A stretch of 64,000 bases of DNA from Nostoc sp. UHCC 0926 (GCF_028623165.1 NZ_CP117768.1:124001-188000), one strand, 5' to 3'; positions 26,510-36,571 are shown, numbered from the stretch's first letter. A program made the numbers and translations. Notes: generated from the sequence alone by a model not told the origin.

Positions 26510-27053
26510 GTGGTGTAAATACCTTCGTCAGGTGCTTATAGGCTGTACAACTAAGGAAAAAGTGATATTTCCAAAAGTGAAAGTACTACTGGTCTTAACC
26601 TAGATAGGGATTAGTGTTGCTGAATGAATTTTTATTAATTAAATTGAGTACCGAAATTATTGATTAAATACTTATTCTTCATTAGTTATTAGTTATTAAT
26701 TACTGACGACTAGTACAGGTGCGCGACCGTAGCATATCAATTATCAAGAGGTCAAAAAGATAAATTATCAAGGATTTTAGAATTTTGAATTCTGCAAAAC
26801 CGCTAAAATAGTCTGTGCTAAATCATCACGTTTGACGCTAAACTAGAGTTTGGCATTTTGTGTTAGCTACAATCTTTAAGGACTTGATTAGCATTTCTTG
26901 AGAATATCAAAAAAAACTCACTGCAAAATATAAAAATTTCCTTAAAATCCTGATTAGCACAGTGCCTGCTCATGTTTCTTAACAGAGCAAAGCAAGTCGT
27001 GTGACCTCTGGGCATCTTATATTGAATTATATTACGAGGTATGTTGACAACTC
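26510..27053. other. Intergenic region upstream of sppA
   Basis: AT-rich, no supported gene. I see no confident promoter motif or structured RNA. Confidence 0.5.
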
Positions 27054-27875
27054 ATGATCTGGCCGTTTAAGCCCAAGTTTAGAAAACAAATTGCGCGGAT
27101 TGAAATTACTGGTGCGATCGCCGGTGCTACTCGCAAACGCGTCCTAGAAGCCCTGAAAACTATAGAAGAAAAAAAGTTTCCGGCATTATTGCTACGTATT
27201 GATAGTCCTGGCGGTACAGTCGGAGATTCCCAAGAAATCTACAGTGCCCTGAAGCGTTTGCGCGAAAAAATCAAAATCGTCGCTAGCTTTGGCAATATCT
27301 CGGCTTCTGGAGGAGTCTACATCGGCATGGGAGCCGAACACATCGTAGCTAACCCAGGTACAATTACGGGTAGTATTGGTGTGATTTTGCGTGGGAATAA
27401 CTTGGAACGCTTGCTAGAAAAAATCGGTGTTTCCTTCCAGGTAATTAAGTCTGGCCCTTACAAAGACATTTTGGCTTTCGACCGGCAACTGACTCAACCA
27501 GAAGAAAATATCCTGCAAGAGTTGATTGACACAAGTTATCAGCAGTTTGTCCAAACGGTAGCTGATGGCCGTTCTTTAACAGTAGAAACTGTGAAAAGTT
27601 TCGCCGATGGTCGGATTTTTACTGGACAGCAAGCCCTAGAGTTGGGTGTTGTAGACCGCCTGGGTACAGAAGAAGATGCCCGTCGCTGGACAGCAGAACT
27701 GGTCGGTCTTGATCCGGAAAAAACTCTCTGCTATACCCTAGAAGAACGTAAACCTTTATTGAGTCGCCTTTTACCAGGAAGTCGTCAGGTTTCATCAGGA
27801 ATTGGGGCTGGTATTGATTGGCTCGAATTTGAAATGTCTACCAGTGGTTTACCGTTGTGGTTATATCGTCCCTAG
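27054..27875 (+). CDS. sppA: Signal peptide peptidase SppA, short form
   Basis: The protein has 273 aa. The S49 peptidase domain shows LLLRIDSPGGTVGDSQ (48-60), GNISASGGVYIG with the likely nucleophile Ser85, GTITGSIGVI and IKSGPYKDI carrying the candidate general-base lysine. It lacks an N-terminal membrane helix, so it is the short, single-domain form. SppA cleaves leftover signal peptides at the membrane; in cyanobacteria homologues are also linked to antenna adaptation. The aroH gene follows 127 bp later. Confidence 0.88.
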   Translation: MIWPFKPKFRKQIARIEITGAIAGATRKRVLEALKTIEEKKFPALLLRIDSPGGTVGDSQEIYSALKRLREKIKIVASFGNISASGGVYIGMGAEHIVANPGTITGSIGVILRGNNLERLLEKIGVSFQVIKSGPYKDILAFDRQLTQPEENILQELIDTSYQQFVQTVADGRSLTVETVKSFADGRIFTGQQALELGVVDRLGTEEDARRWTAELVGLDPEKTLCYTLEERKPLLSRLLPGSRQVSSGIGAGIDWLEFEMSTSGLPLWLYRP

Positions 27876-27888
27876 TATGAGTTAGGAG

Positions 27889-27914
27889 CGGAGCCAAAGA
27901 CGCTCCGCCTCCGG
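27889..27914. repeat. Dispersed GGCGGAGCGTCTCCGG-type repeat, copy 2
   Basis: GACGCTCCGCCTCCGG embedded in 'gagttaggag' runs, related to 24954-24974 and 57146-57165. Confidence 0.6.
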
Positions 27915-28002
27915 TTATGAGTGAGGAGTTATGAATTAAAAATCTTACTTCTCATTCTTAACTCCTAACTCCTCACTTTTGTGTTTTAAGGAGGATTTTG
28001 GC

Positions 28003-28416
28003 GTGGACTGGCAAATGCGGGCTATTCGCGGAGCAACAACTGCTTCAGAAAATACTGTTGAGGCAATCCGAGAGGTGGTGACAGAACTACTAGATGAGCT
28101 GGAAAACCGGAATCAATTCCAGCCGAGGGACATGATTAGTGTGACTTTCTCAGTGACACGTGATTTAGACGTAGTTTTTCCAGCTGCGATCGCCAGAACG
28201 CGTCCTGGTTGGGATAATGTGGCAATGTTGGATGTGCAGCAAATGCACGTGGAAGGGAGCTTACAGCGCTGCATTCGGTTCTTAATCCACGCCTATCTGC
28301 CAGCCTCCGCCTCAATTCATCATATCTATTTACGCAACGCCGCTAGCTTGCGTCCCGACTGGAGTTTGCCCCAGTCTTTACAAACATCACAGCCAGCAGT
28401 TAAGTCAAAAGTGTAA
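28003..28416 (+). CDS. aroH: Chorismate mutase, AroH class
   Basis: The protein has 137 aa from the GTG at 28003, chosen because AAGGAGG lies eight bases upstream. It has the monofunctional trimeric AroH pattern: MRAIRGATTASENTVEAIRE, SVTFSVTRDLDVVFPA, then RCIRFLIHAY and IYLRNAASLRPD. The N-terminal Arg and the FSVT.DLD segment line the active site in the family. It converts chorismate to prephenate for phenylalanine and tyrosine synthesis. Confidence 0.94.
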   Translation: MDWQMRAIRGATTASENTVEAIREVVTELLDELENRNQFQPRDMISVTFSVTRDLDVVFPAAIARTRPGWDNVAMLDVQQMHVEGSLQRCIRFLIHAYLPASASIHHIYLRNAASLRPDWSLPQSLQTSQPAVKSKV

Positions 28417-28517
28417 ATTATTTAAAAAACTAATATGTAACAAACAGCAGAAAAATATAATTGTGTGCTGAGGCGGCTGCTCAACCTGCTGCTATTGGTA
28501 GGAAAGTAAGCTAATCA

Positions 28518-28643
28518 TCATTTATTTTTCCAGAGTTCAATAATCTCTGCAAGGCATTGTCGCACTTGTTGAGCTATGTCAGGTTGCCATTGGCGTAGTT
28601 TTGTGTCAAGTTCTTAGATTAAAGCATCTATTTCAAGTTTCTT
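28518..28643 (-). pseudogene. Small gene relic with internal stop codon
   Basis: Directly after the stop of the 28644-29009 gene, the same minus frame continues as KKLEIDALI, a TAA stop, then ELDTKLRQWQPDIAQQVRQC and LAEIIELWKNK before a final TGA. The helical, charged sequence is protein-like, so this is probably the decayed remains of a third small gene rather than random sequence. Confidence 0.45.
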
Positions 28644-29009
28644 CTACTCTTGAGTTCCTGAAACTACTATCAAGTTATTCGTTGAATTCGGTTGAAATTC
28701 ACTGGAATGTTCTATTTGAGTGAATTCATTAAACAATTTGAAAAACTGATCTAGTGCAGTGTGTTCATCTTGGGAGAAAAATAAAATAATCTGATCCCAA
28801 GTCTGATTGGAAGTTAAATTAAATCTCTGCTGAATCCAGGTTTGAAATTCTGAAAATTGCTGTTCTTGTAGTGTTTGAGGGATTCCTATCTGGCGACGGG
28901 CAAAGCAGTAACCTGCCAGAAAAGTGCGGAGATTGGATATGGAAGCTCGTCCTAAATACATGGCAGGACGTTTCTTTATATTGCAGATTAGGTCATATAA
29001 ATCAACCAT
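28644..29009 (-). CDS. Probable immunity protein for the papain-fold toxin
   Basis: The protein has 121 aa. It begins MVDLYDLICNIKKRPAMYLG, then SISNLRTFLAGYCFARR, a helical soluble protein. It starts 8 bp after the papain-fold toxin gene stop on the same strand, the usual toxin-then-immunity order of polymorphic toxin modules. The RPxMYLG start is one I associate with small proteins linked to toxins, but I cannot name the family. The role as inhibitor of the upstream toxin is inferred from position. Confidence 0.55.
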   Translation of the reverse strand: MVDLYDLICNIKKRPAMYLGRASISNLRTFLAGYCFARRQIGIPQTLQEQQFSEFQTWIQQRFNLTSNQTWDQIILFFSQDEHTALDQFFKLFNEFTQIEHSSEFQPNSTNNLIVVSGTQE

Positions 29010-29017
29010 CTGTCCCT

Positions 29018-29386
29018 CTAGCTTAAAATTCGATTTCGGTGATTTGGAAATTGCCGCCTAAATCTTGGGCAGTATAGGTTATTAATCCAGTCTACTCTGG
29101 AAATTCCGTCGGAGTGGATGTTATCAAAGATGAGTTCTTGTCCATCAATTTCAACGGCGATCGCTTCATGTCGTTCGTTGATGGAGATATTTTGTCGGAG
29201 GCGTTTATGGTAAATGTTGCAGAAAGGATCTTCTGTACTACCTGTAAACAGGGTAATCTGTTTACCAGAAATGTTTTGATCAATCAGGAATTGGCGCAAG
29301 GCGATCGCACATGGAACACATTCAAAAATTGGGAACTGTTGAGCGATCGCACTCAGTTGACTATGAATGCTAGCCTTGATCATCAT
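29018..29386 (-). CDS. Papain-fold toxin domain protein (Tox-PL-2 type)
   Basis: The protein has 122 aa, a stand-alone toxin domain with no delivery module. The family pattern is complete: FECVPCAIALRQFL with the catalytic Cys, an ERHEAIAVEIDG segment with the catalytic His, and ELIFDNIHSDGI with the Asp, ending with VDWINNL. Papain-fold toxin domains occur at the C-termini of polymorphic toxins and act as peptidases or deamidases on unknown host proteins. Two ATGs (29386, 29383) are adjacent; either may start. The gene directly downstream is the likely antidote. Confidence 0.7.
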   Translation of the reverse strand: MMIKASIHSQLSAIAQQFPIFECVPCAIALRQFLIDQNISGKQITLFTGSTEDPFCNIYHKRLRQNISINERHEAIAVEIDGQELIFDNIHSDGISRVDWINNLYCPRFRRQFPNHRNRILS

Positions 29387-29445
29387 GTACTTTTGTCAAT
29401 TCCCCAGTGCTAGCTATTAGTGGGCGATCGCTTTATGCAACAACT

Positions 29446-30345
29446 CTATTCTTTGTGGTGATCAAACCTAATTCCTAAAAAAATGTCATAAACAAACTCA
29501 AAAAAGTCCTTTTTTTGTAATAATCCTGAAGTTTGATAACAGCCTTTTTTATCTAAAAGTGGCTTCATGACATAGTATGCAGGTTGGTAATTATACCAAG
29601 GAATAGAAGGCCACAAATGATGAATTAAGTGGTAATTCTGTCCCATAATCAGAATATTCAGAATTGGATTAGGATAGACGCGAGCATTTTTCCAGCGATC
29701 GCGCTCCGCAAAAGGACGATGGGGCAAATAGTCAAAAAATAATCCCAGTGCTATTCCCACCACGAAAGCTGGTATAAACCAAAAATTGAGAATATAACCC
29801 AAAAAGTGGTATTGCACTGATATATAAACAATTACACCAATAATCAAGCGGCTGATGAACCATTCCAATAGCTCATATTTACGCCACAGTCGCCGTTGAA
29901 AGAAAAACACCTCGTGGTACAAAAACCGCACCGCAATCAGCCACAGCGGTCCACCCGTAGAGACATAATGATCTGGGTCGTCTTTGGGATGGTTGACATG
30001 GCCATGATGCTGCAAATGCACCCGCGTAAACACTGGAAAAGCAAAAGCTAGCATCAATGCACTGCCATGCCCTAACATCGCATTCATTACCCGGTTGCGA
30101 TGGGCAGATTGGTGACAAGCGTCGTGAATTACTGTCCCAGCACAATGCAAGGCAATTGTGTTAACACAAAAGCACAACCAGTGCGGCCATTCCCAAAGCC
30201 AGTAACCAAAGCTAGATAACACTAGCATTGCCAAAGCTACGAAAAACAGCAGTAGCGTGCGATTGAAATCACCAGGAGGCGCTAAAAATTCCTTGGGTGG
30301 GATTGTCAGTGGCTTTTGTGCCTCCGATGCGATCTTCTCTAACAT
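29446..30345 (-). CDS. crtR: Beta-carotene hydroxylase CrtR
   Basis: The protein has 299 aa from the ATG at 30345; AAGGAG lies only three bases upstream, so the start is not fully certain and a TTG at 30363 is possible. It is a membrane fatty-acid-hydroxylase/desaturase-type di-iron enzyme with histidine boxes HDACHQSAH, HLQHHGHVNH and, in the C-terminal part, YHLIHHLWP, plus hydrophobic segments between. CrtR adds 3-hydroxyl groups to beta-carotene to make zeaxanthin and serves myxol synthesis in Nostoc. The gene stands alone. Confidence 0.93.
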   Translation of the reverse strand: MLEKIASEAQKPLTIPPKEFLAPPGDFNRTLLLFFVALAMLVLSSFGYWLWEWPHWLCFCVNTIALHCAGTVIHDACHQSAHRNRVMNAMLGHGSALMLAFAFPVFTRVHLQHHGHVNHPKDDPDHYVSTGGPLWLIAVRFLYHEVFFFQRRLWRKYELLEWFISRLIIGVIVYISVQYHFLGYILNFWFIPAFVVGIALGLFFDYLPHRPFAERDRWKNARVYPNPILNILIMGQNYHLIHHLWPSIPWYNYQPAYYVMKPLLDKKGCYQTSGLLQKKDFFEFVYDIFLGIRFDHHKE

Positions 30346-30715
30346 TGACTCCTTCTTAACCAAACATTACAAATATACGATAAAGATGAGGGAAGAATAA
30401 ATTTTTGTGAAGTTTTGTATAGCAAGATTTATCTACAGCTTTGCATATCAGCAGATGAATAACGCTATGATTCCAGACAAAGCCTAGTCTTTACTGACAA
30501 GTAGGGGATGAAAATTCGCAAGAAGTTGATCGGATAAACTCCTTTGTCGGGAGGATGGATACAAGATTGATGTACTATATCTAGTCTATCCCACAGCCCC
30601 CACTCTCCCATAAACCCTCTCTAACTGCTTATATCTATTGATATAGCAGTGACTGAAAAGGAGATGCCACTCAAGTTACGATGACTTCCCAGATAGCTCC
30701 CTAACTTCAGCCCCT
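30346..30715. other. Divergent crtR-pyk promoter region
   Basis: No gene seen. It must carry promoters for both crtR and pyk; I see no regulator site I would defend. Confidence 0.5.
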
Positions 30716-32485
30716 ATGCAATTAAGAGATTCTCTGCGCCGGACAAAAATTGTCGCTACTATTGGCCCCGCCACTAGCAGTCCTGAAATGCTCAAGGCAA
30801 TTATTGAAGCGGGAGCCACGACGCTGCGACTAAACTTCTCCCACGGAACTCATGCCGACCATCAGCGTAGTATTCGCTTAATTCGGCAAACCGCCTTTGA
30901 ACTAAATCAGCCAGTGGCTATTCTCCAAGACTTGCAGGGTCCAAAAATTCGCTTGGGGAAGTTTGACAACGGGTCTATAGTTGTGGCAAAAGGCGATCGC
31001 TTCACCTTGACAAATCGTCCGGTAGTCGGTACGCATGAAATTAGCTGCGTCACCTACGATTATTTAGCCGAAGAAGTCCCAGTTGGTGCAAAAATCCTCC
31101 TCGATGATGGACGAGTAGAAATGGTTGTGGAGGAGATTAACCGGGACAAAGGTGATTTGCATTGTCGCATTACCGTGCCTGGTAAACTTTCTAACAATAA
31201 AGGCGTAAACTTTCCCGGCGTTTACCTGTCAATTAAAGCAATGACCGACAAAGACCGAGAGGATCTGATGTTTGGTCTAGATCAGGGTGTAGATTGGGTG
31301 GCACTTTCCTTTGTCCGCAATCCACAGGACATGATCGAAATTAAAGAGCTAATTTCCAGTACAGGCAAGCAAGTGCCAGTGGTTGCCAAAATTGAAAAAC
31401 ATGAAGCCATCGAACAAATGGAGGCGGTTCTGGCTTTGTGTGATGGCGTCATGGTTGCCAGAGGCGATTTGGGTGTGGAATTGCCAGCGGAAGATGTCCC
31501 TGTACTCCAAAAGCGGCTAATTGCGACAGCAAATCGCTTGGGGATTCCCATCATCACCGCCACCCAAATGTTAGACAGCATGGTGAGCAATCCCCGTCCC
31601 ACTCGCGCGGAAGTGTCGGATGTGGCAAATGCGATTCTAGATGGCACAGATGCTGTAATGCTCTCCAATGAAACTGCTGTCGGCGACTATCCAGTAGAAG
31701 CCGTGGCGACGATGGCGCGGATTGCCGAGCGCATGGAGCAGGAGGAAGCCCAACACTCAAACCTACGTTCTTTGAGAGATACCCGGCGCTCCATTCCCAA
31801 CGCTATTAGTCAAGCTGTAGGTCAAATTGCCGAACAACTAGGTGCAGCGGCAATCATGACGCTAACGCAAACTGGGGCAACAGCTCGCAATGTCTCTAAG
31901 TTCCGCCCCCAGACACCGATTTTGGCAGTGACACCCCATGTGAATGTGGCGCGGCAGCTACAGATGGTATGGGGAGTAAAACCGCTGTTAGTGCTAGGAT
32001 TACCTTCCACTGGTCAGACATTTCAAGCTGCGATTAATGTGGCTCAGGAGCTTAAGTTACTGTCTGAGGGAGATTTAGTAGTGATGACTGCTGGCACACT
32101 CCAGGGAATTTCTGGCTCCACAGATTTGATTAAGGTTGAGGTGGTGACGGCAATACTAGGTCACGGAATTGGACTGGGACAAGGTTCAGTTAGTGGTCGC
32201 GCCCGGGTGGCTAATACTGGCATGGATGTAAGTAACTTTAATCCCGGAGACATATTGGTTGCACCCCGCACTAGTGCCGATTTTGTCGAGGCAATTCGGA
32301 AAGCTGCCGGGATTATTACCGAAGAGGAAAGTCTCACTAGTCACGCAGCAGTCATTGGCTTGCGTCTCGGTGTGCCAGTGATTGTCGGCGTGAAGCAGGC
32401 AACGCAGGTGATTCGGGATGGAGCGATTATAACGCTGGATCTGCAACGGGGTTTGATTTACTCTGGGGCAGTGAGAACGCCTTAG
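30716..32485 (+). CDS. pyk: Pyruvate kinase with C-terminal PEP-utiliser (phosphohistidine-like) domain
   Basis: The protein has 589 aa. The catalytic barrel shows TKIVATIGPAT at the start, LRLNFSHG, QDLQGPKIR, VALSFVRNP, KIEKHEAIE, VMVARGDLGVELP and ATQMLDSMVSNPRPTRAEVSD. After the usual C-terminal effector domain, about 100 extra residues form a PEP-utilising mobile domain with GDILVAPRTSADF, EEESLTSHAAVIG (the TSHA histidine site) and LGVPVIVGV. This extension is known in Bacillus and cyanobacterial pyruvate kinases. The enzyme makes ATP and pyruvate from PEP in glycolysis. It converges on the M61 peptidase gene. Confidence 0.97.
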   Translation: MQLRDSLRRTKIVATIGPATSSPEMLKAIIEAGATTLRLNFSHGTHADHQRSIRLIRQTAFELNQPVAILQDLQGPKIRLGKFDNGSIVVAKGDRFTLTNRPVVGTHEISCVTYDYLAEEVPVGAKILLDDGRVEMVVEEINRDKGDLHCRITVPGKLSNNKGVNFPGVYLSIKAMTDKDREDLMFGLDQGVDWVALSFVRNPQDMIEIKELISSTGKQVPVVAKIEKHEAIEQMEAVLALCDGVMVARGDLGVELPAEDVPVLQKRLIATANRLGIPIITATQMLDSMVSNPRPTRAEVSDVANAILDGTDAVMLSNETAVGDYPVEAVATMARIAERMEQEEAQHSNLRSLRDTRRSIPNAISQAVGQIAEQLGAAAIMTLTQTGATARNVSKFRPQTPILAVTPHVNVARQLQMVWGVKPLLVLGLPSTGQTFQAAINVAQELKLLSEGDLVVMTAGTLQGISGSTDLIKVEVVTAILGHGIGLGQGSVSGRARVANTGMDVSNFNPGDILVAPRTSADFVEAIRKAAGIITEEESLTSHAAVIGLRLGVPVIVGVKQATQVIRDGAIITLDLQRGLIYSGAVRTP

Positions 32486-32535
32486 CACTGGCGATTGGGG
32501 ACTGGGAAAAAATTTTCCTAATCCCTAATCCTTGA

Positions 32536-34317
32536 TCAAACAGTTGCGATCGCTACCCCAAGCCATCCAGCAAAGTTTTGCTGCTGCATGGAGTCAGGAT
32601 GCTCAACAGGTTTTACCTGATATCGAGTCGGACGTGGTGAGGCGAGGGTGATGGAATAGGTACGCAGTTCGTCTTGGTGGAAAACTGTGACTTCAATTGT
32701 ATCGCTTGGTTGGTAATCTTTGAGGCGATCGCTTAAACTATTCCCCGTTACCTTAATCCCATCAATTGCTAACAACTCATCACCTGGATCAATTCCCCCT
32801 ATTTGTGCAGGTGAACCCGCCTCCACAAACTTAATCATCTCCCGCCCATTCTCTGTATTTATTCTCACACCCAGGTAAGGTTCTTCCTGCTGATCAGCTA
32901 CCAACTCCAAGCCAAAGGGTTCTAAGTACTGATTCAAGGGCAAATCGTCAGTGCCATCAATGTAGCGTTTAAAGAAATCAGTCAAATCGATTCCTGCAAC
33001 AGATTCTATAACTTCCTGCAACTGTTCTGGGGTATATCCAATTTCATCTTTCCCAAATTGCTGCCACATTTTCAGCATCACGTCATCAAGAGAGCGCTGA
33101 TTATCGTGAGTAGAGCGAATCAGTAAATCCAGCAACAGGGATACCATTTCTCCTTTTAAATAGTAGGAAATTTGGGAATTACCGCTATTGGCATCTGGGC
33201 GATAGAGTTTTATCCAGGCATCAAAACTCGACTCGGAAACGGGTTGTACCTTGCGCCCCGGTGTCGTTTCATATCTGGTAATTTCCTTGCCCAAGTTATT
33301 CAAATACGACTGAATATCAAAAATTCCTGCCCGTAAAGGAATTAACAAGTCGTAGTAACTGGTAGTACCCTCACAAAACCACAATGATGGTGTATAGTTT
33401 TCCTGGTCGTAATCAAAAACCTCTAATGCTTTGGGGCGAATTCGCTTGACATTCCACAAGTGAAAGAACTCGTGTGCTACCAATTGGATAAAGCGATCGT
33501 ACTTATCCTGAGCGCGAAACCCAAAACGCTGGTAAATTAAGGAGCAAGAGTTTTTATGCTCCAAACCGCCAAAAGCTTGGCTAAATAAATGTAGCAGAAA
33601 CACGTATCGTTCATAGGGCAAACCACCGAACATCTGCGCTTCTACCTGGACAATTTTTTGGATATCAGCAATCATCTGCTGGGCTTGGAAATTTCCCTGT
33701 CCCCAGATTGCCAGTTCATGGGGTTTTCCCAAAACCTCAAATTTATACAATTGGTGGCTACCAATCTCAAAGGGAGTATCAACAAGAGTATCAAAATCGC
33801 CAGCCAAGAAAGTATTCGTTTCCTCACCAACGGGTGGCAAGGCAGTAGTTACCTGCCATTCCAGGCGTGGCGGTACGATAGTGACGCGAATGGGTTGGTT
33901 CTCCCAGCCCGTTATTCTAAAAAATAGTGCCGCACCGTTAAAATAACCGTGGCTTGGATCTAAGTGATTTGTCCGTACCGATAGCTCATTCGCAAAAATG
34001 CGGTAACGTACAGTTAATTCTGAAACAGCCTTTTTATCTACCTGCCAGTGATTTTTACTGATCTTCCGCCAAGGTAAAGGTTTACCTTCTGCAAAAGCCC
34101 CAAAATCCTGTAAATTCTTGGCGTATTCGCGGACTAAGTAGGAACCAGGTGTCCACACTGGTAGCTTTAAATCGAGAATCGGCGAGTGGTAATCCACAAG
34201 GCGTAAAGTCACCTCAAACAGATGGGTTTCTGGTTGAGACATTGCCACCAGGTAATGAATCGTTGGCCCGGTTTCCTGAACATAGATATTGGGACGAGTT
34301 GCTGTTGCTTCAGTCAT
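32536..34317 (-). CDS. M61-family metallopeptidase with PDZ domain
   Basis: The protein has 593 aa from the ATG at 34317. The N-terminal beta domain is followed by a gluzincin catalytic core with VAHEFFHLWNVKRIRP, the HExxH zinc site plus the conserved NVKR, and the downstream EGTTSYYDLL carrying the third zinc ligand Glu. A PDZ domain follows (YLGVRINTENGREMIKFVEA, SPAQIGGIDPGDELLAIDGI). This is the glycyl-aminopeptidase-like M61 architecture. No signal peptide is seen, so it is probably cytosolic. Substrate unknown. Confidence 0.9.
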   Translation of the reverse strand: MTEATATRPNIYVQETGPTIHYLVAMSQPETHLFEVTLRLVDYHSPILDLKLPVWTPGSYLVREYAKNLQDFGAFAEGKPLPWRKISKNHWQVDKKAVSELTVRYRIFANELSVRTNHLDPSHGYFNGAALFFRITGWENQPIRVTIVPPRLEWQVTTALPPVGEETNTFLAGDFDTLVDTPFEIGSHQLYKFEVLGKPHELAIWGQGNFQAQQMIADIQKIVQVEAQMFGGLPYERYVFLLHLFSQAFGGLEHKNSCSLIYQRFGFRAQDKYDRFIQLVAHEFFHLWNVKRIRPKALEVFDYDQENYTPSLWFCEGTTSYYDLLIPLRAGIFDIQSYLNNLGKEITRYETTPGRKVQPVSESSFDAWIKLYRPDANSGNSQISYYLKGEMVSLLLDLLIRSTHDNQRSLDDVMLKMWQQFGKDEIGYTPEQLQEVIESVAGIDLTDFFKRYIDGTDDLPLNQYLEPFGLELVADQQEEPYLGVRINTENGREMIKFVEAGSPAQIGGIDPGDELLAIDGIKVTGNSLSDRLKDYQPSDTIEVTVFHQDELRTYSITLASPRPTRYQVKPVEHPDSMQQQNFAGWLGVAIATV

Positions 34318-34400
34318 CTTGTGTGCTGAGTTAATACTCAATGGTTAATGGGATTGGTGATTTCTCCTATCATGACAAATTCGCCTTTTAACTTTTGAGT

Positions 34401-35999
34401 TCAAATCAAGACGGCGGCTATTTGCTGCGGCTGGTAGTCAGAACCAAGTTTATTGGCACAAAAGCCAGTATCCCGTACTTGATTTGGTTCAATTGTTTTT
34501 CCCCAGTCCAAAGGAGTCACTAGATACTGTATCGCTCCTTGCTGCTTAAAATCTGCGTTCCAAGAGTTATTAATCTTAGCTTGATTCATCTGAAACGCCA
34601 GTTGCCAGTTGTTAACCTTGATATTGCCCTGATTTGTAATTTTAAACCTGACACAAAATCCGGTTTCCCAGTTGGAATAGATGTCAGTAGTAACTTTTAG
34701 TTGGGCAGCACCAATAGGAGATGGAGAGACAGAAGGAGTAGGAGTTGGGGAAACAGGAGGATTACTCGGTTGGTCTGGCTGTTGAAGTTGTACAGATGGA
34801 AGCAGTTGGGACAGTAATTGCTGCTTGGGTAGATCAACACTTTGCCAATCATCTAGTAAAATTCCGCCTGTATCACTACTATTAGGATTCCAACTCCAGT
34901 AAGTAAAGCTCAAGTTATTTTTTTGAATGTATTTCACCAACTCATTTTGCCAAATTCCTTCTTGGGAATTTAAGTCTACTTTCCGTCCCCCAAACTCCCC
35001 AATCAAGATGGGAGCAATATTCTCACTAGCGATATAGTTAAATCCTATTTGCCAGCGATAAATTAGATTTTGAGGGAAGTTAGAGGCAGAAAAGTAGGGC
35101 TGATTGTACACCCCAGCGCCGTACTCATGAGGAGAATAGACTAGCTTATGAGAACGAGATAAACGTACTGGGTAGCGTTTCACACCTTCTAAATTTCCAC
35201 CATGCCAATGCTGTGGCAGTTTTTGACCAGGGACATTCTTTTCCACTCCTTCAACGACAATCAGCCAATTAGGATTAACACTGAGAATCGCATTGCCTGC
35301 GCGTTCTGCTGCTAATCGCCAGTCAGTATTGATGTTGTTATCACCCCAGCTAGCTTGGCCGTGAGGTTCATTTTTTAAGTCTGCGCCAATAACGTTAGCT
35401 TGATTTTTGTATCTAATGGCTAACATTTTCCAAGTATCGATCCAGTCTGCTTCCGTAAAGCCGTCTCCATACCACAATTCTGAAATTTGCTGGTCGTTGA
35501 GGCGGTGGCTGTCGAGCAGAATTAGCAATCCTTGACGTTCTGCTTCCTGAATAAGTAAGTCCATTATCTCCAAGGGGGTTTTACCTTGAAGTTCTTTGTT
35601 GCTGCCAATTCCAAAGTCAATGCCACTTACATTAAGTGATCGCAATCCTGCCACAGAATAAGGTAACCGGATGAGGTTATATCCCAAGCTTTTAATCTGC
35701 GCCAACATTTCTTTATAATCTCGTTTCCATAAACCGTCAGGGGCGTGCGTATCAGTCTCCATACCAAACCAGTTAACACCTCTGGGTAATACAACCTTGC
35801 CTTTCGCATCCACAATTCTTCTACCAATTGTTGAAAGTGGTAGCTCTATTGGCGTCGCAGCCCTAGAAGCATCTAGCTGAATATTAGCAGGTGCCTTAGT
35901 CAAAATAATTACTAAAAATACTATTAAACTTAAGGAAAATATCAGTAATTGCTTATGTAACCTCAATCTTCTTGGTTTATTTTTATGGATAACTTGCAT
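34401..35999 (-). CDS. Exported GH5 endoglucanase with C-terminal CBM2
   Basis: The protein has 532 aa from the ATG at 35999. A basic stretch and hydrophobic helix (LLIFSLSLIVFLVIILT) anchor or export it. The GH5 barrel has VLPRGVNWFGMET, NLIRLPYS, GADLKNEPHG with the acid/base Glu and ILIGEFGG with the nucleophile Glu. A Pro/Thr/Ser linker joins it to a C-terminal CBM2 (VTTDIYSNWETGFCVRFKI, NNWQLAFQM, SWNADF). It should cut beta-1,4-glucan and bind cellulose. It lies 2.8 kb from a cellulose synthase operon on the opposite strand, suggesting a role in remodelling the cell's own cellulose. Confidence 0.92.
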   Translation of the reverse strand: MQVIHKNKPRRLRLHKQLLIFSLSLIVFLVIILTKAPANIQLDASRAATPIELPLSTIGRRIVDAKGKVVLPRGVNWFGMETDTHAPDGLWKRDYKEMLAQIKSLGYNLIRLPYSVAGLRSLNVSGIDFGIGSNKELQGKTPLEIMDLLIQEAERQGLLILLDSHRLNDQQISELWYGDGFTEADWIDTWKMLAIRYKNQANVIGADLKNEPHGQASWGDNNINTDWRLAAERAGNAILSVNPNWLIVVEGVEKNVPGQKLPQHWHGGNLEGVKRYPVRLSRSHKLVYSPHEYGAGVYNQPYFSASNFPQNLIYRWQIGFNYIASENIAPILIGEFGGRKVDLNSQEGIWQNELVKYIQKNNLSFTYWSWNPNSSDTGGILLDDWQSVDLPKQQLLSQLLPSVQLQQPDQPSNPPVSPTPTPSVSPSPIGAAQLKVTTDIYSNWETGFCVRFKITNQGNIKVNNWQLAFQMNQAKINNSWNADFKQQGAIQYLVTPLDWGKTIEPNQVRDTGFCANKLGSDYQPQQIAAVLI

Positions 36000-36571
36000 A
36001 CTATTACTTTTATTGGAGGACAATATCTAAGTCAAATTAACAGAGAAATATCTAATGGTTTCTACAACAGAAGAATTTTTACAGTATCTTTACGTAAAAA
36101 GTATTTTTGTAAATCTGATTTTTAGCTGACGATAAATGTTCGTAGTCTGATTACAATGCATTTATTTTCCAGCTTTTTGTATTACTTAATTAACCTTCCA
36201 TACGTTTAACCATCCTAATAGTATTAGAGCAATATTTAGCTACTATTGTTTCTGTATCCGCAAAAATTGGATAGTGGAAGTCAAGAACGCTAAAATCTTT
36301 GACTGGTAATACGTATAATTTTCTATCTATATTTTGCATTTCTCTTTATATAATCTGCGGTAGTTACTTAATTTACAAAAAGTTTACGTAATTTACTGAC
36401 TTCTTCATGAGTTGTCTATTGAAAACATCTCGTATAGAGAATAACTTAGATATTAAGGCAGTACAGATATTGACTGACCGTAAAAACTCTATACAAGTTA
36501 GATGTTACAAGCGGTAATTAGATCTGCTGCAATCTATCCACAGCCTTTTATTTAACAAAAGTTTCCTAAAT
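36000..36571. other. Divergent intergenic region upstream of GH5 gene
   Basis: AT-rich, no gene seen. Expected to hold promoters for the GH5 gene and the 36572 gene; no defensible motif found. Confidence 0.5.

Noticed and set aside
29018..29386. Papain-fold toxin as a substrate of the type IV-like machine
   Set aside because: It is 8 kb away, on the other strand and next to its own immunity candidate; nothing in sequence links them.
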